From the NCBI RefSeq assembly GCF_963576675.1, contig NC_088914.1, positions 86,488,441-86,552,440 on the forward strand: a stretch of DNA of 64,000 bases. The letters run 5' to 3'. Each line of letters starts with the position of its first letter. Positions within the stretch are counted from its first letter, which is position 1. The position numbers and the translations under genes are program-made. The notes below the pieces were generated by a model. The model saw only the letters and a program-made list of their open reading frames with translations. It searched no databases and was not told the DNA's origin. Positions 10,926 to 20,918 of this stretch are shown here, piece after piece. The DNA comes from Euphorbia lathyris. Lineage: Eukaryota > Streptophyta > Magnoliopsida > Malpighiales > Euphorbiaceae.

Positions 10926-11615
10926 CTATGCTACAGCTTCCTCTCCTTCACCCCTATGGCCCTTCTCGCCTTCAGCGGCTCCCTCATCTCCTCCAGTGGG
11001 CGGATCTGCTTCAAGCGAATCCTCAACCCTCGAATCAGTAACCGCTTCAGAGGGCGGTACCTCTTGCTCAGGCTGAGAAAGGTCTTGTGGTGCCTCTTTT
11101 TCCGCGTTCTGAGTAGGGATCTCGTAGCTAATTGGAGAATTCTGAAAACTCTGCCAATCTAAGAAGAGTACCTCATCCATATCAGCATCCTCGGCTTCCA
11201 GCTTGTCCCACTTCTCAGTTAGATCCTTTTTGGGGATGGGAACCTTGGGGCGGCTAAGTACTCGATCTGGATGCCCATGCTCATAAGCGGCATGAATTCG
11301 CTCCCCATACCAATAGATGCGAGCACCATCTTCGGCTAGAATCTCCTCAGCTTTCTTCTTTTGCATCTCTAGAGCCTCCTTGGATGAATTTAGATCATCA
11401 AGGACCTTTTGCAGCTCGTCGGACTTAGCCTGGAGGGATCTGAGAGCTTCCTCCTTCTCGCTCATAACCTTCTGACAAGCGCCTTCAAGAGCCTTTACCT
11501 TCCCTTGGACATCATCATAAAGCGACTTCTGAGTCGCCAATTCAGTACCGAGGTTCTCCAACTCTTTGGCTCGTTCAGCATCCCTTTGGAGAGCGCCCTC
11601 CGTGAAATTGATAAT
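10926..11615 (-). CDS. Antisense gene, exon 4: coiled-coil acidic protein
   Basis: On the minus strand a TATATGCAG acceptor precedes 11615; the frame then runs 229 codons to TAG at 10926. The product has a long heptad-like coiled coil (roughly the first 100 residues, rich in Glu, Lys, Ala, Leu), a middle block with ARIYWYGERIHAAYEHGHPD, and an acidic tail rich in Glu, Pro and Gly. It resembles the extra antisense ORFs reported in Tat-type elements, some linked to the plant 'putative gypsy-type transposon' family (Pfam Transposase_28). Its function is unknown. It joins exon 3 in phase 0. The frame also extends 5' to 11660, but that stretch looks intronic. Confidence 0.65.
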   Translation of the reverse strand: MINFTEGALQRDAERAKELENLGTELATQKSLYDDVQGKVKALEGACQKVMSEKEEALRSLQAKSDELQKVLDDLNSSKEALEMQKKKAEEILAEDGARIYWYGERIHAAYEHGHPDRVLSRPKVPIPKKDLTEKWDKLEAEDADMDEVLFLDWQSFQNSPISYEIPTQNAEKEAPQDLSQPEQEVPPSEAVTDSRVEDSLEADPPTGGDEGAAEGEKGHRGEGEEAVA

Positions 11616-11728
11616 CTGCATATAAGACGACTCGTGAATAAAAAGGGCGAATAGAAACATGCGATTACTATGGACACAAGATCCTTGAAAGGGAATGACA
11701 AGCCTCTACCCCCAAAACAACAATATAC

Positions 11729-11908
11729 CTCTATGGCACGCTTCTCAATCCCCTCCATTACAGTAGGAAGCGGTACTTGTTCTCGCACACGGGAAGCAGA
11801 GGGGAGCCGCCCAAGGACATTGCATATGGAAGAGACAATGTCCTTACAAGAAAAGCTCACGGCCATACCAAAGGTCCTAGTCCACCACCCGCTGATGTCG
11901 GGAATCGG
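11729..11908 (-). CDS. Antisense gene, exon 3
   Basis: 60 codons between a CATTCGCAG acceptor and a GAG/GTATAT donor on the minus strand. The protein begins PIPDISGWWTRTFGMAVSF and ends GIEKRAIE. Both boundaries are in phase 0 and join cleanly to exons 2 and 4. The flanking ~90-110 bp (11616-11728 and 11909-12002) are pyrimidine-rich, as plant introns are. Confidence 0.6.
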
Positions 11909-12002
11909 CTGCGAATGCATAAGGAGAAAGATCAGGAGAACAGCAGATAACTCATGAGGAAAAATTAACAACATAAAAAAAGGGGGGAATGGGTTGAGAT
12001 AC

Positions 12003-12333
12003 CTCGTGAATTGGAGTACTGCTCTTTCCTTTGGACGGGGCGGATACGGGTGTGCCGCCAACAGTGAGGGACACAGAGGTGTTTTTCTTTCTGGGACGAG
12101 AAGACTCTGTATCCGCATTATGCTTCCGCTTCCTAGTTAAGGGAAGGTCTTCGGAAGCAGAAGCTGGACCTTGTGAAACGGAGGCCCTTACGGGAGAAGC
12201 CGCCTCAATAGAAGTAATCGCCCCTCCAGGAGAATTCGCCCCTGCAACGGAAGTGGTCCCCGCCATCCGCCTCTTCCTTCTCGCTAGGGCTTTCGCCTCC
12301 CGATCTACAGCGAGTTGAGATAAAGGATCACCC
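12003..12333 (-). CDS. Antisense gene, exon 2
   Basis: A low-complexity exon on the minus strand, rich in Ser, Ala, Pro and Lys/Arg. It starts after a TTTGCAG acceptor with GDPLSQLAVDREAKALARR and contains a basic TRKRKH stretch that could be a nuclear signal. It ends at CACGAG/GTATCT, phase 0 to exon 3. The join from exon 1 is off by one base in the likely frame, so there is either another small lesion or a different splice boundary. Confidence 0.55.
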
Positions 12334-12379
12334 CTGCAAAGGGTTAAAAGAAATCATCAACTTGGAAATAAAAAAGTAC

Positions 12380-13276
12380 CTTGAACAAAAACGCGATAAG
12401 GGATATAGACAACGCGATCTCCCTCGCGGTAGGCAATCGCTACTCGGCTCCTTAGCATATGGAAGGCCTGATCATATGTCCATACGAAAGGAGCGTACTC
12501 TTCAAGAACTTTATAACAGCAGATTCTTCCTCACTAGGGTAACCGAAGTTCAAACTCTTTACATTGGGCCGGCCCCAGCAGCGAAGGAAGTTTTGATTCC
12601 CTTCATTAAACTTGATAAAGAAGTAAGATCGGTCCCACTCGCGGATCTTGTTCAGCTTCTCATCGAAACCATAGTAACCGCTCTGACGGATGAAAGTGAA
12701 ATATCCCGTCGAACTTTTGAAATGATGAAGCTTGGAGAAAATTTTGAGCGAGAAGGGAACCTCCAGACAATCCGCCAGAAATTTGTCCAGAGTTAAGTCG
12801 GCCCATCCGTTGGGATGCAATTGACCAGGTGCGATTCCGTAACCGCCAAAGACGGAGGCAATCTCATCCGCCAGCGGATACGTGAAACCGCAGATAATCT
12901 GGGCGATGAAAATGGTGAAATACCCCTTTGGGTAGTCGCCCGGTCCTCTATCCTCCCCGGGAATGAGGGCTTCGAGACCTTGAAGCCAAGAATACTGCTC
13001 CCGCAAGTCATCAATTGTCTCCTGACAAACTAGGCTTCCCGATCTGTCCTTCTTCGGTAGCAAACGAGGGGTTGGGACAGGTGGAGGAATCAACTTTTTA
13101 GGGTCAAAACCTAAACCCTCATCGGATGTATTCGCTAGGTGGAGGAAGTCGGCGGGATGAAAATCAGACCCAGGAGAGCTGGTTGAAGCTTCATCAACCA
13201 TCTCATCGACCTCATGAGATACCTCGCGGGCGTAATTTTCGTCGAACGGTGCGAAGTCGAGGTCAGGGTTCGACAT
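12380..13276 (-). pseudogene. Antisense gene, exon 1, frameshifted
   Basis: ATG at 13276 on the minus strand opens 274 codons to a stop at 12452-12454. The protein starts MSNPDLDFAPFDE and includes a globular block with GYFTIFIAQIICGFTYPLA and HPNGWADLTLDKFL, like the conserved region of plant retroelement-associated Transposase_28-type proteins. Near 12506 the sensible reading moves to another frame (PFVWTYDQAFHMLRSRVAIA) that stays open to an AAG/GTAC donor at 12380; I infer one missing base. The gene reads toward pol, so its promoter would lie in or near the 3' LTR in antisense. The function is unknown. Confidence 0.6.
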
Positions 13277-13514
13277 ATTGATGAAGAAAAATGAACAGAA
13301 GTAAAGAGTCGAGCGAGGTACAAGTTGTGGAAAGGAAAACTTACATATGAAAGACTACACAGAGAAGAATGAACGCGAAGAGGTTGATGCCGGAAAAGAA
13401 ACGACGATGCCGGAAAAGAAACGATGGACAAGGAAATTCACAATTTTTGAATTTTGAATATCCAGACAAAAACGAAGAGTCCCCTATAAAAAGACCCTAA
13501 AGGGCTCTTGCCAA

Positions 13515-13531
13515 ACTAAGGGGGAGGCATG
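13515..13531 (+). promoter_or_regulatory. Polypurine tract of Tat element
   Basis: AAGGGGGAGG lies just before the 3' LTR start (13532). It is the usual primer for plus-strand DNA synthesis. Confidence 0.85.
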
Positions 13532-14008
13532 TGATGACCCGCGAAGTCAAACCGAGCCGAATTCGTTACACGGGCCCAGCCCATACTTAGACCCATGGTC
13601 TAGGATCGGATGGGACCCGAATAGAGCCCGAATAGAGGAAGCGGGTGAAGTGAGTAACCGCCCCGAATTCCTAAATGGAGCATCAAAACTCCCACTCAGA
13701 ACAAACGATACCACGTTTGTTGCCACGAAAGCCACGAAAGGGACATGGCCTAAAAAGGAGTAACCGCCCTCGGAACGTGGCCTGGAAGGAGTAACCGCCC
13801 TCGGCGGTTACTTAAGAACACTTATAAAAAGCCATAAGGCCAAAGGGGAGAGGTACGTTCACATTTTTCCCCGTAATGCTATTATTTACCAACCTTCATA
13901 CAAAGAACTGACTAGATCGTCGGAGAGTTTTCCCGGAGATCCCGTCTCCGGTTATGTTTTGCAGGTAACTCCGGCGGAGATCATCAAATCGAATTCAGCA
14001 AGTTATCA
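13532..14008 (+). repeat. 3' LTR of Tat element
   Basis: 477 bp, TG...CA. By eye it matches the 5' LTR except for two substitutions and an 11-bp duplication (AGCCCGAATAG near 13627). TATAAAAA is at 13823-13830. It is followed by target duplication TATAT (14009-14013). Confidence 0.95.
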
Positions 14009-14141
14009 TATATTTATCCCCATGTTGTTGATCTTCTTCTAAGTTGGTGTAATAAATCTGAACAATAACTTTGTATCTTCTTCAAACTAATTAGACACAG
14101 ATTCAATATATGAACTAAATAGCTTGGATTTTTCTTTCAAG

Positions 14142-14209
14142 GTCATTGGTCGTTTCCACGCGATAAACCGACACAAGGATATGCATATATTTTGACTCAT
14201 CTTGGAACG
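14142..14209 (+). pseudogene. Alpha-amylase-like exon fragment
   Basis: A TTTCTTTCAAG acceptor is followed by a short exon reading [22 protein letters not shown] and an ACG/GTAAGT donor. Plant alpha-amylases (starch endohydrolases) carry [22 protein letters not shown] near the end of the catalytic barrel, so the match is specific. I see neither earlier amylase exons nor the expected next exon (PCIFYDH). A single, cleanly bordered exon suggests a captured or eroded fragment; the Tat element inserted about 130 bp upstream. Confidence 0.65.
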
Positions 14210-14639
14210 GTAAGTTCTGAAACCTTGAAATTGCAAAATAGTTTTGAGAAGATACATCTCTCTCAATATGTATGTATGCAGATGCATGCTTATCTTAAGA
14301 TAAGAGAAGAGGTATTGCACTAAAATGGAATTAAGGGACAAAATTGCCCCTAAATTTTAACAGTCACGATATGTTTAACCCAAATTGAATTTTAGTTATC
14401 AACTCAATCCTCCAGTTGGAAATTTTGACAAATTAACCCAATTTTTACCTGCTATTATAGAATAGAGCAGGTTCAATTTGAATTAGTTACAGTATATAGT
14501 TATTTGAATGTTTTTTTTAATGAGTAATGATGCATTGTATAGCAGCTCCCTTCATCCAAATTATTATAATGATTTTAATGCGACAATTGGATTAATTTTG
14601 GTCATTGGGGTCATTGGAGTTGGTTGTTACAACAATCGA

Positions 14640-14850
14640 CTCTAATAATCAGTCTTTTAGCCACGCTTGTTTGTAACAATCGTGGCCAAAACACAAGGTA
14701 TTGGAGTCGGTTTTTACTCTAATGCCCCTGTATTTGCGTCGGTCGAACGGCCGACGCCAAGAATTTTCCATGCCCCATTTTGGCCACAGTTGTACAACCG
14801 TGGCTAATGACGGTAAACAACCATGGCCATAGGCCATTTCTGTACTAGTG
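14640..14850 (-). mobile_element. CACTA-like transposon end
   Basis: Read on the minus strand, the end at 14850 is CACTAGTACAGAAATGGCC, like termini of CACTA (En/Spm) elements. Behind it a 10-12-bp motif of the form ACAAYCGTGGC recurs in both orientations (near 14660, 14675, 14782, 14794 and 14817), as subterminal transposase sites do. I did not find the other end or a transposase. The flanking 14210-14639 and 14851-15537 are AT-rich without gene signals. Confidence 0.5.
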
Positions 14851-15537
14851 CGGTTTGTAATGCTATGACACATTTTTCATTAATTAAAATACATTGTATA
14901 TATTAAGATTCAAGTTTAATATTGTTTAATCAACTCCAAATCAATTAAATAAATTATAAAAAGAAAAAATAAACATTCACGAACCGATATGGATAAATTA
15001 TATCGATTACGATTGTATTTTACTTTTACTAATATTATAAACACTAAAGTTTAAAATGGAAAATAAAAGCCATTCAACTACGTCATTTACTTATAACAAC
15101 TTTATGGAAGTAAGCGATATCAAAATAACTGTTAATGATTTTAAAATTAAAACGTTTAAAACTTAAAATTGTTTAGAACCACATTTTTCATGCAATCACA
15201 TTTTTAATTTTCAAAATCATTATTCTTGGAGCATAATTTATTCTGACCAAACAATGCCTGAATGATTTCAAAACTAAAAAAATTTAAAAAGTTAATATTA
15301 TTTTCATTAGCTCTATAGTGGAAGGTTACTTGCTATTAAAGTTTTCAAAGTTAATTGACTTTTATGTTTCCGTTTGTTTTCCAAAAAATATTGGGTAAAA
15401 GATTTTTTTTTATGAAAAATAGAAAGAAATGGTGGATGGCAGGTATTTTTAAACGGGATAGAGAAATGAAGTAGGATGTCATTAAGAAAAGGTTTTACTC
15501 TTTTTAAAAAGTGTAAATATTTTCTTTACTTTCTTTT

Positions 15538-15681
15538 CTCAAATGTGCATAGTATTGAAGTACTAGAAGTTAATAAACTGTTAATGTGAACTAGAACTGG
15601 ATAGATAATAAGAATTCTAAGCACACGAGGCTGATAGAATGTTGGATTGTTGTTTGTTTTCTATTGTCACTAGGTATTACT
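15538..15681 (+). repeat. Second copy of the 195-340 segment, cut by a copia LTR
   Basis: It matches 195-340 with scattered substitutions and ends at the position matching the glutaredoxin-like exon start, where the copia LTR begins (15682). The rest of the exon is not found beyond the copia element at 20910. Confidence 0.75.
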
Positions 15682-17047
15682 TGTTGGTCCCATGTAACTT
15701 CACAATATTAGTTCCAAGGGGGGGGGGGGAGGTTAGGAACTATTTAAAAATTTTCACGTTTGGCTGACAGTTAATTTTAAACTTAGATTTTCTCGAAGTC
15801 TTTTAGCACAATGAAACTGAGTAAGTTTTAGATACAAGCTTAGTCAATAGGTGACTAAGTTTGAATCTGTCCTTGAGTCAGGAGATAGCACTTGAGTCTA
15901 TTACTGAACTCAGCTTCTCAGTTCACTGAACTCAGCTTATGTTCTTTTAAGCGTTTAACTAGGCAGTATTATAGCAAGCAATAATTTAAGGAGATAAGGG
16001 TTAGAAAGATATTACTCAGCAGACGTATCCTGGTTTGGCCTCTCCGCCTATGTCCAGTCCCCAGAATTCCTTCCGAGCTTTTCATAATCCTCTACTGAGC
16101 TCTTTAAAGGTAGAGCACAAACCTTTTACAATAGAAGACTGAGTATACAAGAGTACCTTCCTCTATTCCTATACTCACTCCTATTTCTACTGATGAGTAT
16201 TATGACCGAGTACTCAGCTTATCATTTCTATACTTCTAGAAATGATAAGTGTTTGTTTGTCCTAAACAACAATTGCTAAGACACTTTAGATGAATAAGAT
16301 CACTCTACACAAGATTGGAATTGGTGTAAGATTTGCTTTGCTTTTCTCACAGAACTTCGAATATCAATTTGGTCAGCGTTTCGACTTAATTGAATATCTG
16401 CATCGAGCGTTTGAGTGGCCTATTTATAGTGACACTTGATGCACCAGTAATTTTGAATTTCGAAATAACCGTTGGAGGGAAATGGCTTCCTGTCACTTTC
16501 ACTCAGTACGTGCTCAGCGTCCTCGGCCAATCAACTTCTTGTATCTTCTATCTTCGGCAATGCTCAGCAGCTTTTCGTCAGGCAAGACAGAGTGTCTCCA
16601 TATTTATGGTAAAGTCTTCCAGACAGCTTTCTGCGTCTTCTAACCTTTACCCAAAGTAGAAATACTTTGTCTTCAAGTTTATTCAGGTCAGCCGCTGAAC
16701 TGTCTTTCTTGTCGCTCAACTCAGCAGCTTCGTCTTGAAGCTTTTGGTCGAAGGCTTCTCGATCCTTCTTATTGCTGGGCTTGCGTTTTGTTCAGTATGG
16801 GCTGCGTTCTGATCTGCTTAGGCCGTGAGGCTTTTATCCGTTGACTTGGGCTTGACTTTCTCTTATGGGCCTTTGGGCCTTACAACTTAATGTCTTATGA
16901 ATTAAATAGCTCAATATTGAACAAACACATTAGTATGAATAAATCAAAGCATTTAAATTTAATGTGTTAGAATATTTTTATCATGAAGATTTAATTCTTG
17001 TCAAATAATTTTGTCAAATCAAAATCATGTAGAAAGGTGTTTCAACA
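15682..17047 (-). repeat. 3' LTR of copia element
   Basis: 1366 bp; plus-strand ends TGTTGGTCCC and TTTCAACA. It diverges visibly from the partner, including a G run near 15719. Plus-strand ORFs in it are not gene-like. Confidence 0.85.
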
Positions 17048-17764
17048 AACTCCCCCATTTTGATGTTGGCAAAAATATTCAATCAGGAACTCAGTGTTGA
17101 GCTCCCCCATGATGGTTGACCTTTTCCTATCTTCTTAAGATTCTCCCCCATAAGGGTTGACCCAGTGACTTAGTTTTTCTTTAACATTTTAAGGTTTAAC
17201 CAAGTAAGTCTAAGGTCAGTTTTTAGAGTAAGGTCAGCACTTGGAGCATTTTCACTTTACTCAGTTTTGATATTAAGTTAAGCGGAAGATTAAGTTCAGA
17301 TATCAGAGTAGGCTGAGTAGATTAGTTGGGGCTGAGTAGTTTTACTCAGCGGCCAAGTACTTGACTAATTTTTATGTTCACAAGTTTCAATTACTTTGTT
17401 CAATGAGATTTAAATACAAGAAGACATGTGAGAAAGGTCATGAATCTAGATCAACATAACGGATAAGCATAAAGCGATAAACAAATAAGACAGATGTTTA
17501 GAAGAAGATACGATAATATATTAACTCAGTCAAGCAAGAAACATGTCAGCAGCAAACACTAAGTTTACATAAGTTAAAACATCTATCTTCTAATGTTGAC
17601 AGAAACTTGGTTTGATTTAGGTTTGGTTTGCTAACTAGGCTTCGTTGTATCTTGTTGCTGAGTTTGTATGCTGGGAGCGACAACAGAAGTTGGTCCTGGA
17701 TGTTTCTTCTTTTGAGTTCCTTCTGCCGGGTGTTTGTCTTTCTCCCCCATTTTGCCAGCATCAC
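17048..17764 (-). other. Copia interior downstream of gag, non-coding
   Basis: Where pol should end there is only non-coding sequence with several CTCCCCCAT repeats (polypurine-like on the minus strand). A 72-codon minus-strand frame (17546-17764) shows no recognisable domain. This looks like the remnant of an internal deletion. Confidence 0.5.
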
Positions 17765-18190
17765 ATGGCTGAGGGACAGCTGTTAGACAAGGTGTCGTGG
17801 CCTAATCTCCCGGGCGGACCGGGGGGTGGACACCTCATGGCGACGTAAGCGGTGATTGGCACCGAAAGCAACCAATCGTGGAATCAAGCTGCTCGGCAGG
17901 ACCGGAGCTCGGAGTATGGAAGAGTCGCCACCCATGAATGGGAAAATGAACACCGATCCCTTGCGGGAGACCGGTGAGGGTTCGGGAAACTTAGGTACAA
18001 GCCGAGAAGGCTAGCTCCTTTCCGGAGAAAGGCTACTAGGCACCCCGACATCGCCCGGTTATGAACCACCGGCCTCCTACTCAGCGTGTTAGGCGATAAC
18101 GGACTAATCGCATATCTCTTTAAGTTTAAAATTCATTTGAAACCTTTTCTTTCTCGCTTTGAAAACCGTTTTGAGCATGTTATTGAAAGC
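17765..18190. mobile_element. GC-rich foreign segment inside copia element
   Basis: Base composition jumps abruptly here. The pattern GAGTCGCCACC ... GGTTCGGG ... TAGGCACCCC resembles a conserved stretch of Ogre/Tat-type gypsy elements rather than copia. It sits where copia pol has been lost and ends just before the gag reading frame stops. I infer an insertion or filler from another retroelement. Confidence 0.45.
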
Positions 18191-18194
18191 CATT

Positions 18195-19508
18195 TTAGTA
18201 AAGAATCACCCATTTCAGCTTGACCTCTTCAACCTCGTCACAGCGCCTGCTGAGTGCTCTAATTTTCTTATTACACTTTTTGACAAGTGTATAGAGATCA
18301 CTCAGGGCATTACCCATTTCGTTTCTGAGCTGGGAAAGTGATATTACCTCATTTGATTGCTCCTCATCGTCAGATGCAACGGAGGGGTCAGCATGCTCAG
18401 AGACACACGGCTCAACAAGTTCATCAGCCATGAAGCATATCTTCGCTGACTCGGTGGCCTCAGCTTTTGTTGATGAAGACTCATCACTGTCGCTCCATGT
18501 AGCCACCATTGCCTTTTTGCCGTTCTTCTTATCTTTCCTCAGCGTGGGGCAGCTTGACTTTATATGGCCAGTTTGATGACATTCAAAGCATGTAATGGGC
18601 TTTGAGTTGTCTTTCTTGTATTTGCTGTCGCTGGACTGAGCTTTATACTTATCAAACTTTCTGTAAGGCTTTCTAGAATATTTGTCATTTTTCCTGAACA
18701 ACCTTTTCATCTTCCTTGCGAACATAGCCATCTCCTCATCATCTGTTGAGCTCCCATCAGTGGAGTCAGCTTTCATGACAAGAGATTTCTGCTTCTTGTC
18801 TTCAGACTTTTCCTTCACCTCGAAGTTTTTCATTGATATCTCATGGGTCAGCAACGAGCCGATGAGTTCGTCATATTTGTAGGTGGTTAAGTCCTGAGCT
18901 TCCTCAACAACGGTCTTCTTTGCTTGCCAGTCTTTAGGAAGACTCCTGAGTATCTTTTTGACTTGTTCTTCCTCAGGGAAGATCTTCCCAAGTCTCTTGA
19001 GCTCATTTATGATGTTGGTAAACCTTGCATTCATGTCAGATATACCCTCATCATTGTTCATTTCGAACAGCTCATACAGTCTCATCTGCTGGTTCACTTT
19101 GGACTCCTTTACTTTATTGGTTCCCTCATAGGTGACCTCCAGCTTCTTCCAGATCTCTTGTGCCGACTCACAACCTGAGATTTTATTATATTCTGCAGCA
19201 TCGAGCGCACAGTGAAGCATATTTATAGCTGAAGCATGATTTTGTAGCTTCTTGAGATCATCCTCTGTCCATTTGGCCTCAGCTTTAACAACTGTTTGGC
19301 CAGCCATAACTTCGACAGGTACAAATGGGCCTTGGACTATGGATAGCCAGGCACTCATGTTTGTAGCCTGAATGAAATTTTTCATCCTATTCTTCCAGAA
19401 TGTATAGTTAGACCCGAAGAATAGGGGATGCCGAGTGATGGATAGCCCCTCAGGCAATATCTGAGTTGTTTGGTTTCCTGGGAGAAACCGAGTGCTGTTT
19501 TCGCCCAT
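18195..19508 (-). CDS. gag: Copia gag polyprotein
   Basis: ATG at 19508, about 50 bp from the primer site; 437 codons. Residues ~25-230 match the copia gag capsid (UBN2-type): PLFFGSNYTFWKNRMKNFIQ, then EIWKKLEVTYEGT and RSLPKDWQAKKTVVEEAQDL. A CCHC zinc knuckle CFECHQTGHIKSSC is at about 306-319, followed by an acidic Ser-rich tail. It builds the particle and binds element RNA. The last residues (WVILY) come from the foreign segment at 18190, so the C-terminus and all pol functions are missing. An uninterrupted 437-codon frame shows gag is not heavily decayed, although the LTRs look old. Confidence 0.9.
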   Translation of the reverse strand: MGENSTRFLPGNQTTQILPEGLSITRHPLFFGSNYTFWKNRMKNFIQATNMSAWLSIVQGPFVPVEVMAGQTVVKAEAKWTEDDLKKLQNHASAINMLHCALDAAEYNKISGCESAQEIWKKLEVTYEGTNKVKESKVNQQMRLYELFEMNNDEGISDMNARFTNIINELKRLGKIFPEEEQVKKILRSLPKDWQAKKTVVEEAQDLTTYKYDELIGSLLTHEISMKNFEVKEKSEDKKQKSLVMKADSTDGSSTDDEEMAMFARKMKRLFRKNDKYSRKPYRKFDKYKAQSSDSKYKKDNSKPITCFECHQTGHIKSSCPTLRKDKKNGKKAMVATWSDSDESSSTKAEATESAKICFMADELVEPCVSEHADPSVASDDEEQSNEVISLSQLRNEMGNALSDLYTLVKKCNKKIRALSRRCDEVEEVKLKWVILY

Positions 19509-19556
19509 AGTGGGGATCAGCTCAAGGTTGTTAAACCTTTTATAGTGAGATTTTAA

Positions 19557-19568
19557 GCTCTGATACCA
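19557..19568 (-). promoter_or_regulatory. Primer binding site (initiator tRNA-Met)
   Basis: The minus strand reads TGGTATCAGAGC two bases inside the 5' LTR, the standard plant copia primer site. Confidence 0.9.
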
Positions 19569-19570
19569 AT

Positions 19571-20909
19571 TGTTGGTCCCTTATAACGTTACAAGTATAG
19601 TTCCAAGGGGGTGTTAGGAACTATTTAAACTTTTTCTAATTTAGGACAGACTTCTTTTCTTAAGAGAAAAGGTTTTAACAGCGGCGCTGAGTAAACAACA
19701 AGATACTGGCTTAGTCAACTGGTGACTAGGTCAGTTTCTTAACTTGAGTCAGGAGATAGCACTTAGAGTCTATTCCTGAGCTCAGATGTTCGATACGCAC
19801 AACTCAGCTTGACCTCTTTACTTGGTCAGTTTTTGGTTATTTAAGCAAGCAATATATATAAGGAGTTTAAGGTAAGAAATGCGTTACTCAGCAGATTTAT
19901 CCAGGTTCGGCTTCTAAGCCTACGTCTTGTCCCTGGAACACGTTCTGAGCTTTTGAATCCTCTACTGAGCTCTTTAAAGTTAGAGCCTCAAACCTTTTAC
20001 AATCTTAGCAACTGAGTATAACAAGAGTACATTCCTCTATACCTCTACTCAATCCTAAACTCTTGCTGAGTACTATAACCAAGTACTCAGCCTCTCCTTT
20101 CTAATCTCTAGAAATGATAAGTGTTTGTCCTAAACAATGATTGCTAAGACACCTTAGATGATTGAATAATCACTCTAGACTTTTACACAAAAGATATGAA
20201 ATTTAGTGTAAGATTGCTTTGCTTTTTGCTTGCAGAACTTGTGTAGAAATTTGGTCAGTGTAATGGCTTGATCAAGTTCTGTGTTGAATGAAGCTTCTGA
20301 TGGCACTATTTATAGAGACGTCTGGACATCGGTCATTTCGAATTTTGAAATAACCGTTGGAGGGAAACGATTTCCTGTCGTTGTCACCCTGTCTTGCTCA
20401 GAGCTCTCGGCCAATCAGATTTGAGTATCTTCTGTCATCGGTCAGCTTTTGGTCAGCTCGGCAGAGTGTCTCTCCATTTATGGTAACTCAACTAGACAGC
20501 ATACTGTGTCGTCTGAACTTTACCCAAAGTGGAAACACTTTGTCTGGAAGTTTTCCTTAGCCAGCTGCTGTCTTGTACAGTTTGTCGAATCAACTCAGCA
20601 GCTTCGTCCCGAAGTTGTTCCCTGAAGGTCTTCTAGATCCTTCTTTCGCTGATTTGCGTTTTGTCCATAACGACAACGTTTTGACATACGCGGGCCGAGT
20701 TGTCTTAAACTGTTTGACTTGGGCCTTGATTTCGTATTGGGCTTTGGGTCGTTTAAACTTTGTATCTTATAAACAATTTAACTCAAACATTGAACAAACA
20801 CATTAGTAGAATAAATCAAAGCATTTAAACTTAGTGTGTTTAGAATATGTTTTTAATTATACTTAAACAATTTTGTCAAATCAAAATTATGTGGAAAGGT
20901 GTTTCAACA
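19571..20909 (-). repeat. 5' LTR of copia element
   Basis: 1339 bp; plus-strand ends TGTTGGTCCC and TTTCAACA. It is the partner of 15682-17047. Element transcription would start here and run leftward. Confidence 0.85.
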
Positions 20910-20918
20910 TATGACACA

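Larger units (their letters stand above)
4075..14008 (+). mobile_element. Complete Ty3/gypsy LTR retrotransposon, Tat lineage
   Basis: This 9.9-kb element has LTRs at 4075-4540 and 13532-14008, both beginning TGATGACCC and ending TTATCA. It is flanked by a perfect 5-bp target duplication TATAT (4070-4074 and 14009-14013). Order: LTR, candidate primer site, gag, protease, reverse transcriptase, RNase H, a second RNase H, integrase, tandem repeats, an antisense gene, polypurine tract, LTR. A second RNase H and extra antisense ORFs between integrase and 3' LTR are known for the Tat/Ogre/Retand group. By eye the LTRs differ by two substitutions and an 11-bp duplication, yet gag-pol carries a frameshift and four stops. 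Confidence 0.95.
15682..20909 (-). mobile_element. Ty1/copia LTR element lacking pol
   Basis: Minus-strand element with long LTRs (right copy 19571-20909 is the 5' LTR, left copy 15682-17047 is the 3' LTR), a tRNA-Met-type primer site, a gag ORF and a polypurine stretch (AAAATGGGGGAGTT on the minus strand next to 17047). The interior is only 2.5 kb, and no protease, integrase or RT is seen. The flanks are TTACT on the left and TATGA on the right, so no target duplication is visible. The LTRs differ clearly from each other, pointing to an old insertion or recombination between two copies. Confidence 0.85.

Noticed and set aside
11495..12118. 207-codon minus-strand ORF read as one gene
   Set aside because: Only 11729-11908 looks coding; the rest covers pyrimidine-rich introns and out-of-frame parts of exons 2 and 4.
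12362..12796. 144-codon plus-strand ORF in the Tat 3' region
   Set aside because: It is the opposite strand of the antisense exon 1, which has globular protein features and family-like blocks; the plus-strand translation does not.
19557..19568. Possible tRNA-Met gene from the TGGTATCAGAGC string (also 56598-56610)
   Set aside because: Only the 3' acceptor complement is present next to LTR ends; these are primer binding sites, not tRNA genes.
20910..20918. Target duplication for the copia element
   Set aside because: Right flank TATGA and left flank TTACT do not match in any reasonable offset.
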